In this document: piece after piece, positions 33,290 to 41,989 of the stretch | Position numbering within the stretch: position 1 is the first letter of the stretch | Layout of the letters: each line of letters opens with the position of its first letter | From: Lachnospiraceae bacterium | Lineage (GTDB): Bacteria > Bacillota > Clostridia > Lachnospirales > Lachnospiraceae | Direction: 5' to 3' | Assembly: GCA_016280395.1 (NCBI GenBank) | Contig: JAEEGQ010000056.1 | Location: 1-64,000 of the forward strand | DNA length: 64,000 bases | Translations under genes and position numbers: made by a program | The notes under the pieces: generated by a model | Databases searched by the model: none | Told to the model about the DNA's origin: nothing | The model's input: the letters and a program-made list of their open reading frames with translations, nothing else

Positions 33290-33892
33290 TTACTGCTTTG
33301 ACGTAAGCTTCTCCCCAAGCCACCAAAGCACGCCTCCAAGTGTGTTTCCGAGCGTTGCCGCAAGGAAAAACAGGTACAGATCCGCATTCGCAAGATTCGC
33401 GTGTCCTGCTGCGAAGTAGAACATATCCGCAACAACGTGCTCCGCACCGCAAAGGATGAACACCATTACGCCAAGGACAACAGCAAGATATCTGCCTACT
33501 CCCTCAGCCTTTGCGTACCCTCTGACAGCGATGGCGATGCAGAATTCGCAGATGATACCATCAACAACGACCATGAGGAAGCTCTTGTCAAGCTTAGCCG
33601 CAACCACGCCTGCAGCCGTAGTCTGCAGATCTGTGTGGATTGATATCATCAGTCCGAACAGAACGGCACCGATAAGGTTTCCGAGCCAGATAAGCACAAG
33701 CTTTCCGGGTTTCTTCAGGAATGCTTCGTTGCAGGCTTTGCCTGTAAACAGATCAAACCCGAAGACCAGCACTGTAAGCAGACCTACGGAGAACAAAAGC
33801 GCTCCGACGATCTTGTTTGAGCAAGCCAGAAAAACGGTTCCGCCGAGCGCTATCGCAGCTCCGGCACAGATTGACTTTGAAAATCCCTTCAT
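33290..33892 (-). CDS. Formate/nitrite transporter family channel, short
   Basis: A 200-residue membrane protein with six helices and the FNT pore signatures: a first helix with GAAIALGG, the loop NLIGAVLFGL and the second-half stretch GIICEFCIAIAV, with LGNTLGGVLWWL near the end matching the GNxxGG motif. FNT channels pass formate, nitrite, hydrosulfide or lactate. Most members have 250-285 residues; this one lacks the N-terminal extension. In a fermenting anaerobe formate export is the likeliest use. Start after AAGGAG. Confidence 0.85.
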   Translation of the reverse strand: MKGFSKSICAGAAIALGGTVFLACSNKIVGALLFSVGLLTVLVFGFDLFTGKACNEAFLKKPGKLVLIWLGNLIGAVLFGLMISIHTDLQTTAAGVVAAKLDKSFLMVVVDGIICEFCIAIAVRGYAKAEGVGRYLAVVLGVMVFILCGAEHVVADMFYFAAGHANLANADLYLFFLAATLGNTLGGVLWWLGEKLTSKQ

Positions 33893-33950
33893 ATCCTGTC
33901 TCCTTGGTGTGAATGAATTGCGCAGCCAACGCCGGCCGCGGTCATTAATG

Positions 33951-33983
33951 AGATTATTACATAAAAAGCTTCCGAAAACAAGT
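33951..33983. repeat. Direct repeat flanking the chromate transporter pair, right-hand gene end
   Basis: 33 bases matching 35121-35153 at 30 positions; the first 19 (agattattacataaaaagc) are identical. It ends at the stop codon of the second transporter half. The other copy is the 3' part of the phosphofructokinase terminator, so this copy looks like a duplicated, now poorly folding terminator. Confidence 0.65.
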
Positions 33984-34549
33984 TACAATCCAAGCGCGTA
34001 CCCTGCACCGATCCCGATAGCGGCGGCCAGCAGTATCAGTATTATCGGGTGAACCTTTTTGAAAGCCAGCACTGCTGTTAATGCAAAGATTGCGATACAA
34101 ACCCAAAACTCCGTTGTCTTTACCGCGTCCATAAAACCTGCACCTGACAGAAGCACCGTCTGACCGATGGATATAAACGCTGCCGCGATAAGCCCGACAA
34201 CAGCAGGCTTCAGGCCGCACATTATCCCTTTTACCGCAAGACTCTGTCTGTATTTTTCAAAACAGCCCGCAACAAGAAGGATTATCACAAAGGACGGCAG
34301 TATCACACCGAAGGTTGCGCAGAGCGCGCCCGGTATCCCTGCTGTCTTTATTCCGACAAAAGTAGCCATGTTTACTGCAAGAGGGCCGGGAGTCGATTCA
34401 CTCACCGCGATGAAATCAACAAGTTCTCCGCCGGAGAGCCATCCGTTTCGCTCCGCTTCGCTCTGGATAAGCGGTACCATCGCATACCCGCCGCCAAAAG
34501 TAAATGCGCCGATCTTAAGAAAAGCCAGGAAAAGTTCAAGTAATATCAT
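33983..34549 (-). CDS. Chromate transporter half, second subunit
   Basis: A 188-residue membrane protein of the short CHR type. The N-terminal signature FLKIGAFTFGGGYAMVPLI and the ESTPGPLAVNMATFVG motif are both present. Short CHR proteins work as pairs in the membrane; the family exports chromate in some bacteria, but in Clostridia the natural substrate is unknown. Its ATG overlaps the stop of the first half by four bases (ATGA), so the two are made together. Confidence 0.9.
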   Translation of the reverse strand: MILLELFLAFLKIGAFTFGGGYAMVPLIQSEAERNGWLSGGELVDFIAVSESTPGPLAVNMATFVGIKTAGIPGALCATFGVILPSFVIILLVAGCFEKYRQSLAVKGIMCGLKPAVVGLIAAAFISIGQTVLLSGAGFMDAVKTTEFWVCIAIFALTAVLAFKKVHPIILILLAAAIGIGAGYALGL

Positions 34550-35091
34550 ACCCTGCCCGCCTTTCTCGTCGCAATGACGGTATATATCAGGCCTGCAAGA
34601 GCACAGCCGAGTATCACGAAGAAGGCGTCTATCTTAAGAACCGCCACAAGGCACAAGGCAACGCCCATTATAACATAAGCGAATATGTCTTTTTTTGCCG
34701 CCTTATACATTGTGAACAGTGCCTTAAGGATAAGTGCGAGAACCGCCGCCCTTATCCCCATGAATGCGTAAACAACCGGCTTATATTCCCTGAATCGCAC
34801 AAGGATAAAGGACAGTGCGGAAATAATAAGGAATGACGGAAGCACCACGCCAAGTGTTGCCGCGAGAGCCCCAAGAAAGCCCGCCTTTTTGTACCCTACA
34901 AAAGTCGCAGCATTTATGGCTATGGGACCGGGGGTGGTCTCCGCTATCGCCACAACTTCAAGGATATCCTTGCTCTCGAGCCATTTTTTATTTGTGCAAA
35001 CTTCACGTTCTATAAGCGGGATCATTGCATAGCCGCCGCCGAATGTGAATGCGCCGATTTTTAAGAATGTCAGAAAAAGTTGAAAGACCAT
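34546..35091 (-). CDS. Chromate transporter half, first subunit
   Basis: A 181-residue short CHR protein, homologous to the next gene: FLKIGAFTFGGGYAMIPLI and ETTPGPIAINAATFVG. Start set at ATG 35091, six bases after GGAG; the frame continues to 35151 across a terminator, which is not credible as coding. The gene pair is bounded by near-identical 33-base sequences at 33951 and 35121. Confidence 0.9.
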   Translation of the reverse strand: MVFQLFLTFLKIGAFTFGGGYAMIPLIEREVCTNKKWLESKDILEVVAIAETTPGPIAINAATFVGYKKAGFLGALAATLGVVLPSFLIISALSFILVRFREYKPVVYAFMGIRAAVLALILKALFTMYKAAKKDIFAYVIMGVALCLVAVLKIDAFFVILGCALAGLIYTVIATRKAGRV

Positions 35092-35120
35092 GATAATCTC
35101 CATACTTCCGGATTTCAAGA

Positions 35121-35153
35121 AGATTATTACATAAAAAGCGGCGGAAAACAAGT
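35121..35153. repeat. Direct repeat flanking the chromate transporter pair, left partner
   Basis: Copy matching 33951-33983 at 30 of 33 bases, 1170 bases apart. It overlaps the terminator hairpin of the upstream phosphofructokinase gene. Confidence 0.65.
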
Positions 35154-35162
35154 CTCCGCCGC
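35129..35162 (-). terminator. Terminator of the PPi-phosphofructokinase gene
   Basis: On the minus strand GCGGCGGA, a 9-base loop and TCCGCCGC (35138-35162) are followed by TTTTTATG, beginning 17 bases after the stop codon. Confidence 0.88.
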
Positions 35163-35178
35163 AGTGATGATCATGTAT

Positions 35179-36846
35179 TTACTTTAACATACCCTTCTCA
35201 AGTGCAAGTGTAACAGTTGTTCTGTCGCAAACTTCCGAAGGTCCGTAGTACTGGATGGCACCGGGATATGTGAAGGCTGTCTCAACTGCCCACTCTTTTC
35301 TGTGTGCCTCGAAGTACTTGAAGGGAGCGCCGTCAAGCTCTACAAGAGCCTTGCGGATAACGGGCTTATCCTCGCCGTTTCTGCGCTCGATGTTCATCAT
35401 CTTGGTGATGGGCATACCGCCTGCAACCCACTCATCAGCGGGCTTTGAAAGGTTGGAAACCTTTGAAAGATAACCGGTGTAACCGTACTGGATGAGCATG
35501 AATGCGTTGTAACCGAGTGAATAGCAGTAGTCCGAATCGAAGTTCGAAGGGAATGCGCAACGGCCTTCATAACCGAAGAAGTGGTGAAGTGTAGCGAACT
35601 TGCCCTTGTATGTGCCTGCTGCAGCGCGCTTTTTAAGCTCGGCCTTAACCATCTCTGCAAAGAGTGTCTCTGACTCGATAAGCGAAACCTGTACATTGCC
35701 GTGAGGATCTCTCTCAAGAAAGAGCTGCTGCTGGATGGTGCGGGGAAGGATCTCAAATACAGCATATGCTTCTGCAGAAAGGCCGTTCATTATGAAGTTA
35801 ACTTTTTCCTTCCAGCTTGCGATAGCATTGAACTCATCTGTCTTGCTGCCTGCAAGAAGCTCGTTGATCTCCTTGATGAGTGCGGAGAATTCGGGAACGA
35901 ATTCAACGATACCTTCAGGGATGATAACAACACCGAAGTTGTCACCGTTTGCTGCTCTCTTCTCAACAGAATCTGCGATCTGTGCGGTGATCTGTGCAAG
36001 AGACATCTTCTTGGCTGCAACTTCCTCACCAATAAGGCAGATGTTGGGCTGTGTCTCGAGTGCGCACTCAAGTGCAACGTGAGAAGCGGAACGGCCCATA
36101 ACCTTTACGAAATGCCAGTACTTCTTAGCGGAGTTGGCATCGCGCTCGATGTTACCGATAAGCTCGGAATATGTCTTTGTTGCTGTATCGAAACCGAAGG
36201 ATGCTTCGATGTCTTCGTTCTTTAAGTCGCCGTCGATGGTCTTGGGGCATCCGATAACCTGAACGCCTGTGTTCTTTGCTGCCATATACTCAGCAAGAAC
36301 TGCTGCGTTTGTGTTGGAATCGTCGCCGCCGATGATTACGATAGCGGTAAGGCCGTGCTTCTTTGCAACTTCCTCAACAACAGCGAACTGCTCGGTTGTC
36401 TCGAGCTTTGTTCTGCCGGAACCGATGATATCGAAACCGCCTGTATTTCTGTATGCGTCGATGAACTTGTCATCAAAAACTACATAATCGTCTTCAAGAA
36501 GACCGCTGGGGCCGCCCTTGAAACCGTAGAGTACATTTTCTTTGTCTGCTGCCTTAAGGGCATCATATAAACCGCAGATAACGTTGTGTCCGCCGGGTGC
36601 CTGTCCGCCCGAGAGGATAACACCGACAACCTGCTTCTTTACTGCTGAATTGTTCTTTCCCTTTTCGAAGGTGATCTCTTTCTTGCCGTAGGTGTTGGGG
36701 AACAGAGCCTTGATCTTTTCCTGATCGGCTACACTTGCTGTCTCTGCGCCTTCTTTAACGCAGATCTCTGCAACACCGTGTTTGAGCATACCCGGAAGCT
36801 TGGGGGAATAGCTGTATCTTGCTTTCTGAAGAGGTGATACGTTCAT
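35179..36846 (-). CDS. pfp: Diphosphate-fructose-6-phosphate 1-phosphotransferase
   Basis: A 555-residue cytoplasmic glycolytic enzyme that makes fructose 1,6-bisphosphate with pyrophosphate instead of ATP, reversibly. It belongs to the long PFP clade. Seen: SGGQAPGG (79-86), [10 protein letters not shown] with Asp175-Asp176 where ATP enzymes have Gly, and PKTIDGD (201-207), whose Lys202 marks PPi use and Asp205 is the catalytic base. Start after AAGGAG. Promoter at 36923-36951 and terminator at 35129 make it a single-gene unit. Confidence 0.95.
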   Translation of the reverse strand: MNVSPLQKARYSYSPKLPGMLKHGVAEICVKEGAETASVADQEKIKALFPNTYGKKEITFEKGKNNSAVKKQVVGVILSGGQAPGGHNVICGLYDALKAADKENVLYGFKGGPSGLLEDDYVVFDDKFIDAYRNTGGFDIIGSGRTKLETTEQFAVVEEVAKKHGLTAIVIIGGDDSNTNAAVLAEYMAAKNTGVQVIGCPKTIDGDLKNEDIEASFGFDTATKTYSELIGNIERDANSAKKYWHFVKVMGRSASHVALECALETQPNICLIGEEVAAKKMSLAQITAQIADSVEKRAANGDNFGVVIIPEGIVEFVPEFSALIKEINELLAGSKTDEFNAIASWKEKVNFIMNGLSAEAYAVFEILPRTIQQQLFLERDPHGNVQVSLIESETLFAEMVKAELKKRAAAGTYKGKFATLHHFFGYEGRCAFPSNFDSDYCYSLGYNAFMLIQYGYTGYLSKVSNLSKPADEWVAGGMPITKMMNIERRNGEDKPVIRKALVELDGAPFKYFEAHRKEWAVETAFTYPGAIQYYGPSEVCDRTTVTLALEKGMLK

Positions 36847-36922
36847 GGTAATAACTCCTTATGCTTATATTGTGCCCGGAAGCGTCTTTTGCATTGCCTC
36901 CCCTGGGCCACATTCGAAAAGC

Positions 36923-36951
36923 ATTGTAGTACAAACCGCGAAAAAAATCAA
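36923..36951 (-). promoter_or_regulatory. Promoter of the PPi-phosphofructokinase gene
   Basis: On the minus strand TTGATT (36946-36951) and TACAAT (36923-36928) are 17 bases apart, giving a leader of about 70 bases before the start codon. Confidence 0.7.
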
Positions 36952-36976
36952 CTGAAAAATTAACAAAGTCTCCCAA

Positions 36977-37010
36977 TGGGTCAGCGGGGGCGTTTCCCGG
37001 TGACTCACTC
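36977..37010. repeat. Hairpin repeat with cgtttccc loop, copy 1
   Basis: tgggtcagcgggggcgtttc followed by ccggtgactcactc. It resembles 49992-50025 (shared cgtttccc and tgactcactc) and folds into an imperfect hairpin. It lies between the terminator at 37041 and the phosphofructokinase promoter. Confidence 0.5.
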
Positions 37011-37040
37011 GTTGGCTCATTTTTTGCAGATTTCCTCTTG

Positions 37041-37083
37041 CAAAAAACATCAGTTCCGGGATACGTTTCGTTTCCCGGAACTG
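37041..37083 (-). terminator. Terminator of the DUF6591-like lipoprotein gene
   Basis: On the minus strand a perfect 10-bp stem CAGTTCCGGG/CCCGGAACTG (37051-37083) is followed by ATGTTTTTTG, 27 bases after the stop codon. Confidence 0.85.
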
Positions 37084-37109
37084 GTTTGCAGGCGGTACGG
37101 ATAAAAGGC

Positions 37110-37904
37110 TCAACTGCCGATCACACCGATCATCTTCTGCGTACATCTCGTAATAACTTCCAGATAGTAAGCGGAATCCGTAACACTCATCTTGTTTGAA
37201 TCATAGTTTTCAAGTGCCTTTTCAAAATCCGCATATTTCTTCATTATTGCCGCATACTTCAGTAGCAGTGTAAGGTCTGTAGGGTTTTTCTGATATTGTT
37301 TCATGAACTCTACATACTCATCCACAAACGCTTCATAACCGTCAAGGAATTCTTTTAGTTCCTTGCTGACACCGGAAGCTTCGCCGTTGTCCGACTGTTT
37401 TGAAGGTCTGTTAAGTGAAATATTCAGTTGCTTTTCGATCAAAGCGACATATGCGTCAACATCCTTGCTGTCGGCTTTGTCCGATACTCTTACGAATATT
37501 TCATCATCCCATCCCGGATTGTCAGATTGAAAAGTGAGGGAAGCGATATTCATGCCTGAGATTTCTGCGTAGATATCATAGTGAAGGCTTTTTGAACGCA
37601 TTATTATTTTTTTTCCGTCAAAGCTCCACTTGTCACCTGTTTCTACATCAGTCCACTCTTTCCAAAAGTACTCTGCCGTACCATCGCTGAGAAAAGTGAT
37701 GCCGCTGCCGTGCAGGCCGACATATGTTCCTGCCAGATCTGCTTCTTTTACCACCGGTTCTTTGACTTCATCCGGTTTAGCGGTAACAGTGTTTTTGGTA
37801 TTCTCCTCATTGTCGGGTGTGCTTCTGCTGCTTGTACCTGTAATATTTCCACATCCGCAAAGCATAACAGCCAGCATTATCAGTCCGATCATCAGTCTTT
37901 TCAT
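37110..37904 (-). CDS. Lipoprotein with a C-terminal DUF6591-like helical domain
   Basis: A 264-residue lipoprotein (MKRLMIGLIMLAVMLCGCGN, lipidation most likely at Cys18). After a Ser/Thr/Glu linker there is a beta-rich domain (about 55-140: GTYVGLHGSGITFLSDGTAEYFW, like other small surface lipoproteins) and then a helical domain (about 180-260) with YEAFVDEYVEFMKQY and KYAAIMKKYADFEKALENYD, the pattern of DUF6591. Function unknown. Start after GGAGAAGTG. Confidence 0.75.
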   Translation of the reverse strand: MKRLMIGLIMLAVMLCGCGNITGTSSRSTPDNEENTKNTVTAKPDEVKEPVVKEADLAGTYVGLHGSGITFLSDGTAEYFWKEWTDVETGDKWSFDGKKIIMRSKSLHYDIYAEISGMNIASLTFQSDNPGWDDEIFVRVSDKADSKDVDAYVALIEKQLNISLNRPSKQSDNGEASGVSKELKEFLDGYEAFVDEYVEFMKQYQKNPTDLTLLLKYAAIMKKYADFEKALENYDSNKMSVTDSAYYLEVITRCTQKMIGVIGS

Positions 37905-37949
37905 ATCACTTCTCCTCCACAGTCAATATAATGGTACCGGATCCCCGGC

Positions 37950-38114
37950 CTATTTTCCTCCGGACTTCTTGGACGCGATAAGGAATCCTATGCCCGAGAG
38001 CAGCGCCGACAAAGCTCCGACAATGCAAGCGATCCCGATATCTCCGAACATCATCGCCCCCATAAAAATACCTAACGCGCCTAAAACAATGAGCAAAATA
38101 GCTATTACCTTCAT
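37950..38114 (-). CDS. Small two-helix membrane protein, 54 residues
   Basis: A short gene between two larger ones, with a strong AAAGGAGG seven bases before its ATG. It encodes MKVIAILLIVLGALGIFMGA, a short turn MMFGDIG, a second hydrophobic helix IACIVGALSALLSGIGFLIA and a basic end SKKSGGK. The clear ribosome site and the two-helix pattern make it a real gene. No function assigned; similar tiny membrane proteins are common and poorly studied. It probably shares a messenger with the lipoprotein gene 45 bases downstream. Confidence 0.7.
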   Translation of the reverse strand: MKVIAILLIVLGALGIFMGAMMFGDIGIACIVGALSALLSGIGFLIASKKSGGK

Positions 38115-38162
38115 GTCGTTACCTCCTTTTGTTTATCATAAGCCCGAAGGCTCATCTTTCCT

Positions 38163-38624
38163 TCATTCCTGAACTCCGCTTGTTCTTAAGGGGATCAGTT
38201 TGTTTTTCTTCAGATACTCGTTCACATCCAGGATACTTCCCGGTCTTTCGTTGAAGCAGATCATGAGGACTGCGTCGCGCGAGAGGCGGGCGTACAGCTG
38301 CGGCATCCCGTAAAGGGCCAGTGCATGCTGGGTCTCCTCGAGGGTCATGCCCGCGGCGTAGCAGATACGAAGTATGATGTCCCGCTGTTTTGTGTGCTTT
38401 TCGCCGGAGATCAGCTTGTAGCCGTAACGCTCGGGAATGTCCGCATCAAGAAAGACCTTTTGCAGCAAAATGCCGTTTTTCTGGATGCTCTTCTTTATGT
38501 ACTCGTAAAAGCCGCGTTCCGGATCGAGCATGGATTCACGGTTTTCCGCAAGGAAACCCGAGGCATCCTCTATCCTCGTGTTCTTAAGCTGTTTTTCCAG
38601 TTCATCCGTGTTTTTCTCTGCCAT
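38163..38624 (-). CDS. Conserved cytoplasmic protein with HTH-like core
   Basis: A 153-residue protein without membrane segments. The middle (about 55-105: LLQKVFLDADIPERYGYKLI, then RDIILRICYAAGMTLEETQHAL) has the helix pattern of a phage-repressor-like HTH in which a first helix pair is followed by a leucine-rich helix. Proteins of this shape occur widely in Lachnospiraceae without known function. AAAAGGAG precedes the ATG. A minus-strand TATAAT occurs at 38680-38685 upstream with no good -35. Confidence 0.6.
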   Translation of the reverse strand: MAEKNTDELEKQLKNTRIEDASGFLAENRESMLDPERGFYEYIKKSIQKNGILLQKVFLDADIPERYGYKLISGEKHTKQRDIILRICYAAGMTLEETQHALALYGMPQLYARLSRDAVLMICFNERPGSILDVNEYLKKNKLIPLRTSGVQE

Positions 38625-38707
38625 TCATACACTCCTTTTGGCATGCTTGTTTTTTTGCTTCCTTTTCTCTTTGTTCCGCATTATAGCACAAGAAAATGCG
38701 CTCCGTT

Positions 38708-38732
38708 CCCACCGTAAAGGTGGGAGTTTTTT
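38708..38732 (+). terminator. Terminator-like hairpin on the plus strand with no gene upstream
   Basis: CCCACC, loop GTAAA, GGTGGG, then AGTTTTTTGG. Both neighbouring genes are on the minus strand, so the T run faces the wrong way for them. It may stop an antisense or small RNA, or it is a chance hairpin in the gene's leader. Confidence 0.4.
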
Positions 38733-38774
38733 GGATATTGCGAACGCACAGGCCGGTTCCTGCCCGTTCACTCA

Positions 38775-38809
38775 GCCCTCGCCCAGCAAGCGAGCTTGCT
38801 GCCGAGGGC
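38775..38809. other. Long G+C-rich hairpin in the gap before the GH35 terminator
   Basis: An outer stem GCCCTCG/CGAGGGC (38775-38781, 38803-38809) encloses AGCAAG-CGAG-CTTGCT (38785-38800). It lies in the 289-base gap between two minus-strand genes, together with the terminators at 38708 and 38825. Confidence 0.55.
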
Positions 38810-38824
38810 ATTCGCTTATCGCAC

Positions 38825-38864
38825 AAAAAAACGGCTACCCATCCTTCGTTGAATGAATAGCCGT
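38825..38864 (-). terminator. Terminator of the GH35 gene
   Basis: On the minus strand ACGGCTA and TAGCCGT (38831-38864) enclose a 20-base loop and are followed by TTTTTTTG. It starts about 50 bases after the stop codon. Confidence 0.85.
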
Positions 38865-38913
38865 CTTTATCTTTTCGGTATTGTTTCAGTTTATTCTTGC
38901 CGATACCGTCACA

Positions 38914-41130
38914 TCACCGTTGGAATTGTTTCTCCAGCCGGCAATCCGGGAGAAGCTCGCTTTGCACAAGATAAGCCTCATGCCCGTAAACAAGGGCTGC
39001 AGGGATGCGCCAGCCTGTGCCGTCGAAATAGTTATCTGCCACGAGGCGCCATTTTGCTCCGTCTTCGTTTATATCGCCGCCCGAAACATCCGCAGGTTCC
39101 GATACATAAACCTGGGCAACATCATACCTGTCGTCTGCGGAAACAGTGATGAACCCCTCCCCGGAGGACACATTGATCCGCTGCCACCTTACTTTTCTGT
39201 CGGGGTTTTCTATCTTCAGTTCGCAGGCGAACTTTTCGTTTATGACAAATGCAGGCTCGCAGGGTGTAAAATCAAACGAGCAGGGAGTAAAGCTTCTTGT
39301 GACAGTCTTGTATTCAAACTCTTTACCGTTCCAGACACTGTACGCGAAAGAGCCTTCGCAGGCGCACTTGATCTCGCCGTTTTCCTCATAAACATCCGCT
39401 ACTTCGCCAAGAACAAGGCCCTTGCGCGTTTTTCTCAAGAAGCATGCAAGATATAACGGGATAACTACTATCCGGATGCCGTCTTTTTCCAGGATCTCAA
39501 CGTCCGAAACAGATGCGGAGCCTGCAATCTCGTCTTTACCGGTGTCAGGCTGCCGGGAGTTCATCGCTTGACAAGCGCTTCCCAAGGTGTCCGAAACCCG
39601 CTCCGCTTCAAGCTTTTCGCCGTCTTCAAACATAAACTCCGCTCTTATCCCGGGTATTCCCGCAAAGAAGAAGGTGCTGCCGTCGCGGCAAAGGAGTTGT
39701 GCCGTAGCGTATTTAAGCCTTAATCCGCCAAGCTCTATATTCACAGGCAGGATAAATGCCGCATCCGTCTTGATATCGACCGGCGGAAGCTCTGTTCCGA
39801 GAGCCTTAAACACTACATTCTTATGTTCCGGAAGCTCTGCGTGCCTCTGGTGGTTGTTCACGAACAGAAAGCCCTGTTTTCCGTCCGAACGCAGGCAGCA
39901 GCGAACATGCTCCGTATCGTTTTCATCGGCAAAGATCTCCGCGGCATCATGCGTCATGGGCGCAAGCAGTTCGCAAAAATCGTTAATGAACATATGCAGC
40001 AGGTTCAAAAGCCTGTATTGCCCGCGGATCTCGCCGTACTGTGAGACGCAGGTCTGGAAATCGTAATTCAGCATCGGGTAGTCGTTCGGATACTTTGTTG
40101 CCTTTGTCTCGTTAAAGGTCACATCTCCCACCGGGTTTGTACCGCCGTGGTACATGTAGTAACCCACAAGATTGTTGCCGCAGCCCAGCTTAACAAGCGA
40201 CATTGCGTAGGCATCGATCGGCGAAATGACAACTCTCCTGTGGTGTGTGGACTGCATTCCGGGGCCGATCTCGCAGGTTGCGAAGGGGTAGCGCTCGTAC
40301 GGAAGCTGCCAGCCGTCTGCATCTCCGCCCATTATATCAGCACCGATCGCGGTATCGTTTCGCATTGTATAAAAGGCGTAGTGGTTCGAGAGCGGAAGCT
40401 CTTTTGTGCCACCCGCCCAGGGAGCATCCGGGTAAGCGCCAAACACCGGCAGTACCTCATCCACCGGGATACGCGCGCCAAACTTCGAGTTCCAGCCGGT
40501 CACTGTATAAAGAGGCGCAACAAGGCCGGTTTCAAGCGCGATCTTCTTGAGTTCGGCAAGGTGTTCCGCCCTGTTTGTAAGCTCGTTCTCAAGCTGTACG
40601 GCAATTATCGGCCCGCCGTCTTTATAGAACAGTCCCCTGACCTCGTTTGCTATCGCGCCAAACCACCGGCGAACCTCCTTAAGATACTCGGGATCGTTCG
40701 TCCTGGTCTTATAAGGTTTTGAAAGCATCCAGTCCGGAAGGCCGCCGTTCCTGCATTCGCCGTGCGCCCAGGGGCCTACACGCAGCACAACCTCAAGCCC
40801 GGCATCCGCCGCTTCACGCACAAAGGCACCAACATCAAGGTTTCCGTCAAACCTTAAGTTTCCCTCATGTTCCTCGTGATGTATCCAGAAAAGATAGCTC
40901 GCAACAATCCTTATTCCGCCGGCATACATCTTGCAAAGCTCGCGATGCCAGTTTTTTCTGTCATCGCGCGAGAAATGATACTCGCCCATGACAGACATCC
41001 AGGGCTTTCCTCCGCGCTCTAAATAGCGCGAAGTAACCTTAATGGCTTCACCGGAAGGGTTTTCCCCGCCAAGATTAAGATGTTCACGTAACAGCTCCGT
41101 TTCATTGTGCTGCTTAAATGTGTATTCCAT
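38914..41130 (-). CDS. GH35 family beta-galactosidase
   Basis: A 738-residue enzyme with the GH35 TIM barrel in the first 330 residues. Acid/base Glu183 lies in GGPIIAVQLENEL (172-184) and nucleophile Glu287 in CEIGPGMQ; RVGPWAHGECRNGGLP is a family hallmark. Beta-sandwich domains follow. There is no signal peptide, so it removes terminal galactose from imported oligosaccharides. Start set at 41130 after GGAGGAAGGT; a TTG at 41142 inside that site is not credible. It lies near GH2 and DUF5107 genes, forming a carbohydrate locus. Confidence 0.92.
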   Translation of the reverse strand: MEYTFKQHNETELLREHLNLGGENPSGEAIKVTSRYLERGGKPWMSVMGEYHFSRDDRKNWHRELCKMYAGGIRIVASYLFWIHHEEHEGNLRFDGNLDVGAFVREAADAGLEVVLRVGPWAHGECRNGGLPDWMLSKPYKTRTNDPEYLKEVRRWFGAIANEVRGLFYKDGGPIIAVQLENELTNRAEHLAELKKIALETGLVAPLYTVTGWNSKFGARIPVDEVLPVFGAYPDAPWAGGTKELPLSNHYAFYTMRNDTAIGADIMGGDADGWQLPYERYPFATCEIGPGMQSTHHRRVVISPIDAYAMSLVKLGCGNNLVGYYMYHGGTNPVGDVTFNETKATKYPNDYPMLNYDFQTCVSQYGEIRGQYRLLNLLHMFINDFCELLAPMTHDAAEIFADENDTEHVRCCLRSDGKQGFLFVNNHQRHAELPEHKNVVFKALGTELPPVDIKTDAAFILPVNIELGGLRLKYATAQLLCRDGSTFFFAGIPGIRAEFMFEDGEKLEAERVSDTLGSACQAMNSRQPDTGKDEIAGSASVSDVEILEKDGIRIVVIPLYLACFLRKTRKGLVLGEVADVYEENGEIKCACEGSFAYSVWNGKEFEYKTVTRSFTPCSFDFTPCEPAFVINEKFACELKIENPDRKVRWQRINVSSGEGFITVSADDRYDVAQVYVSEPADVSGGDINEDGAKWRLVADNYFDGTGWRIPAALVYGHEAYLVQSELLPDCRLEKQFQR

Positions 41131-41294
41131 ACCTTCCTCCAAGGTTTAAGTGCTTATTCTTATACTATTTTAAGGCAAGAAGAAACTGATTTCAATATCA
41201 GGTTCTAAGTAATTTGAACATCCTTCTTACAGAATTGTAAGAAATCCGCCCCGGTTTGTAAGACGAATCGATTTTTTCAAACGCAGGTCCATAG

Positions 41295-41373
41295 TATACT
41301 CCGGGTATAGAAAGAACGCAGCGCAAATACAACTGTTAGTTACCCGCTGCGCTCGCATCACGGAGGTTAAAAC
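41295..41373 (+). promoter_or_regulatory. vanZ-like gene leader: -10 box, hairpin and weak copy of the start-codon repeat
   Basis: TATACT at 41295-41300 is a good -10 with a poor -35. The leader has a stem GCAGCG/CGCTGC, and the last 30 bases (cgctgcgctcgcatcacgga, then ggttaaaac) resemble the start-codon repeats at 8583, 47928 and 49161, including the GGAGGTTAAA directly before ATG. Confidence 0.5.
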
Positions 41374-41967
41374 ATGAACATCTGGTTTGAAAGCATATAT
41401 CACGGTATTGAGATCTGCATCAGGATACTCCCGGTCATGATCATATTTACCGCTGCTGTGATCTTTTTTAAAGGCGAAAACACCAGCCCCCTTCGCCTGA
41501 TCGGGGTACAGGGCCTTGTGTTTTATCTCATCTGCCTCTTTGCTGTAGTTTTCCTCCCTCTTCCTTCCGCAGAACAGATCGCTTCGTTACGCGGTTATGA
41601 AGGTCAGTACATTCCTTTTAAGTTTGTGTTTGATATCGCAAGGGAAAAGTCACTTAGGAGCGTGCTTCAGGTGGTATTCAACATATTCATGACCGTCCCC
41701 TTCGGTTTCATTCTCCGCTATTGCCTTGGCGCAAAAAGAAGGAATATCATCCTCCTGACATTCCTTCTTTCTCTCATCATAGAACTGGCGCAGCTTACAG
41801 GCCTTTTTTTCCTGTATCCCGGTTCTTACAGACTCTTTGATGTTGACGACCTGATGTTGAATACCCTCGGCGGCTTCCTTGGTGTTGTGATCGCAGAGAG
41901 GATCCCGCGTCCCACAGCCGCAGCTTTTCGTTTCAGTTTCTTTGCAGGCAGTCCGAAACGCCTTTGA
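41374..41967 (+). CDS. VanZ family membrane protein
   Basis: A 197-residue protein with five hydrophobic helices. The VanZ pattern is visible: NIFMTVPFGFILRYCL, then LSLIIELAQLTGLF and the final FDVDDLMLNTLGGFLGVVI, in which the DxxDxxxNTxGxxxG motif is diagnostic. VanZ raises teicoplanin resistance in enterococci by an unknown mechanism, but the family is widespread and mostly of unknown role; resistance should not be inferred. It is the only plus-strand gene between GH35 and GH2. Confidence 0.88.
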   Translation: MNIWFESIYHGIEICIRILPVMIIFTAAVIFFKGENTSPLRLIGVQGLVFYLICLFAVVFLPLPSAEQIASLRGYEGQYIPFKFVFDIAREKSLRSVLQVVFNIFMTVPFGFILRYCLGAKRRNIILLTFLLSLIIELAQLTGLFFLYPGSYRLFDVDDLMLNTLGGFLGVVIAERIPRPTAAAFRFSFFAGSPKRL

Positions 41968-41989
41968 TATATTTTATGGCTTCCGTATT

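Noticed and set aside
33951-35153. Insertion sequence around the chromate transporter genes
   Set aside because: No transposase and no terminal inverted repeats; only direct repeats tied to a terminator.
41374-41967. VanZ-like gene as glycopeptide resistance determinant
   Set aside because: No other van genes nearby; VanZ relatives are common in Clostridia without resistance.
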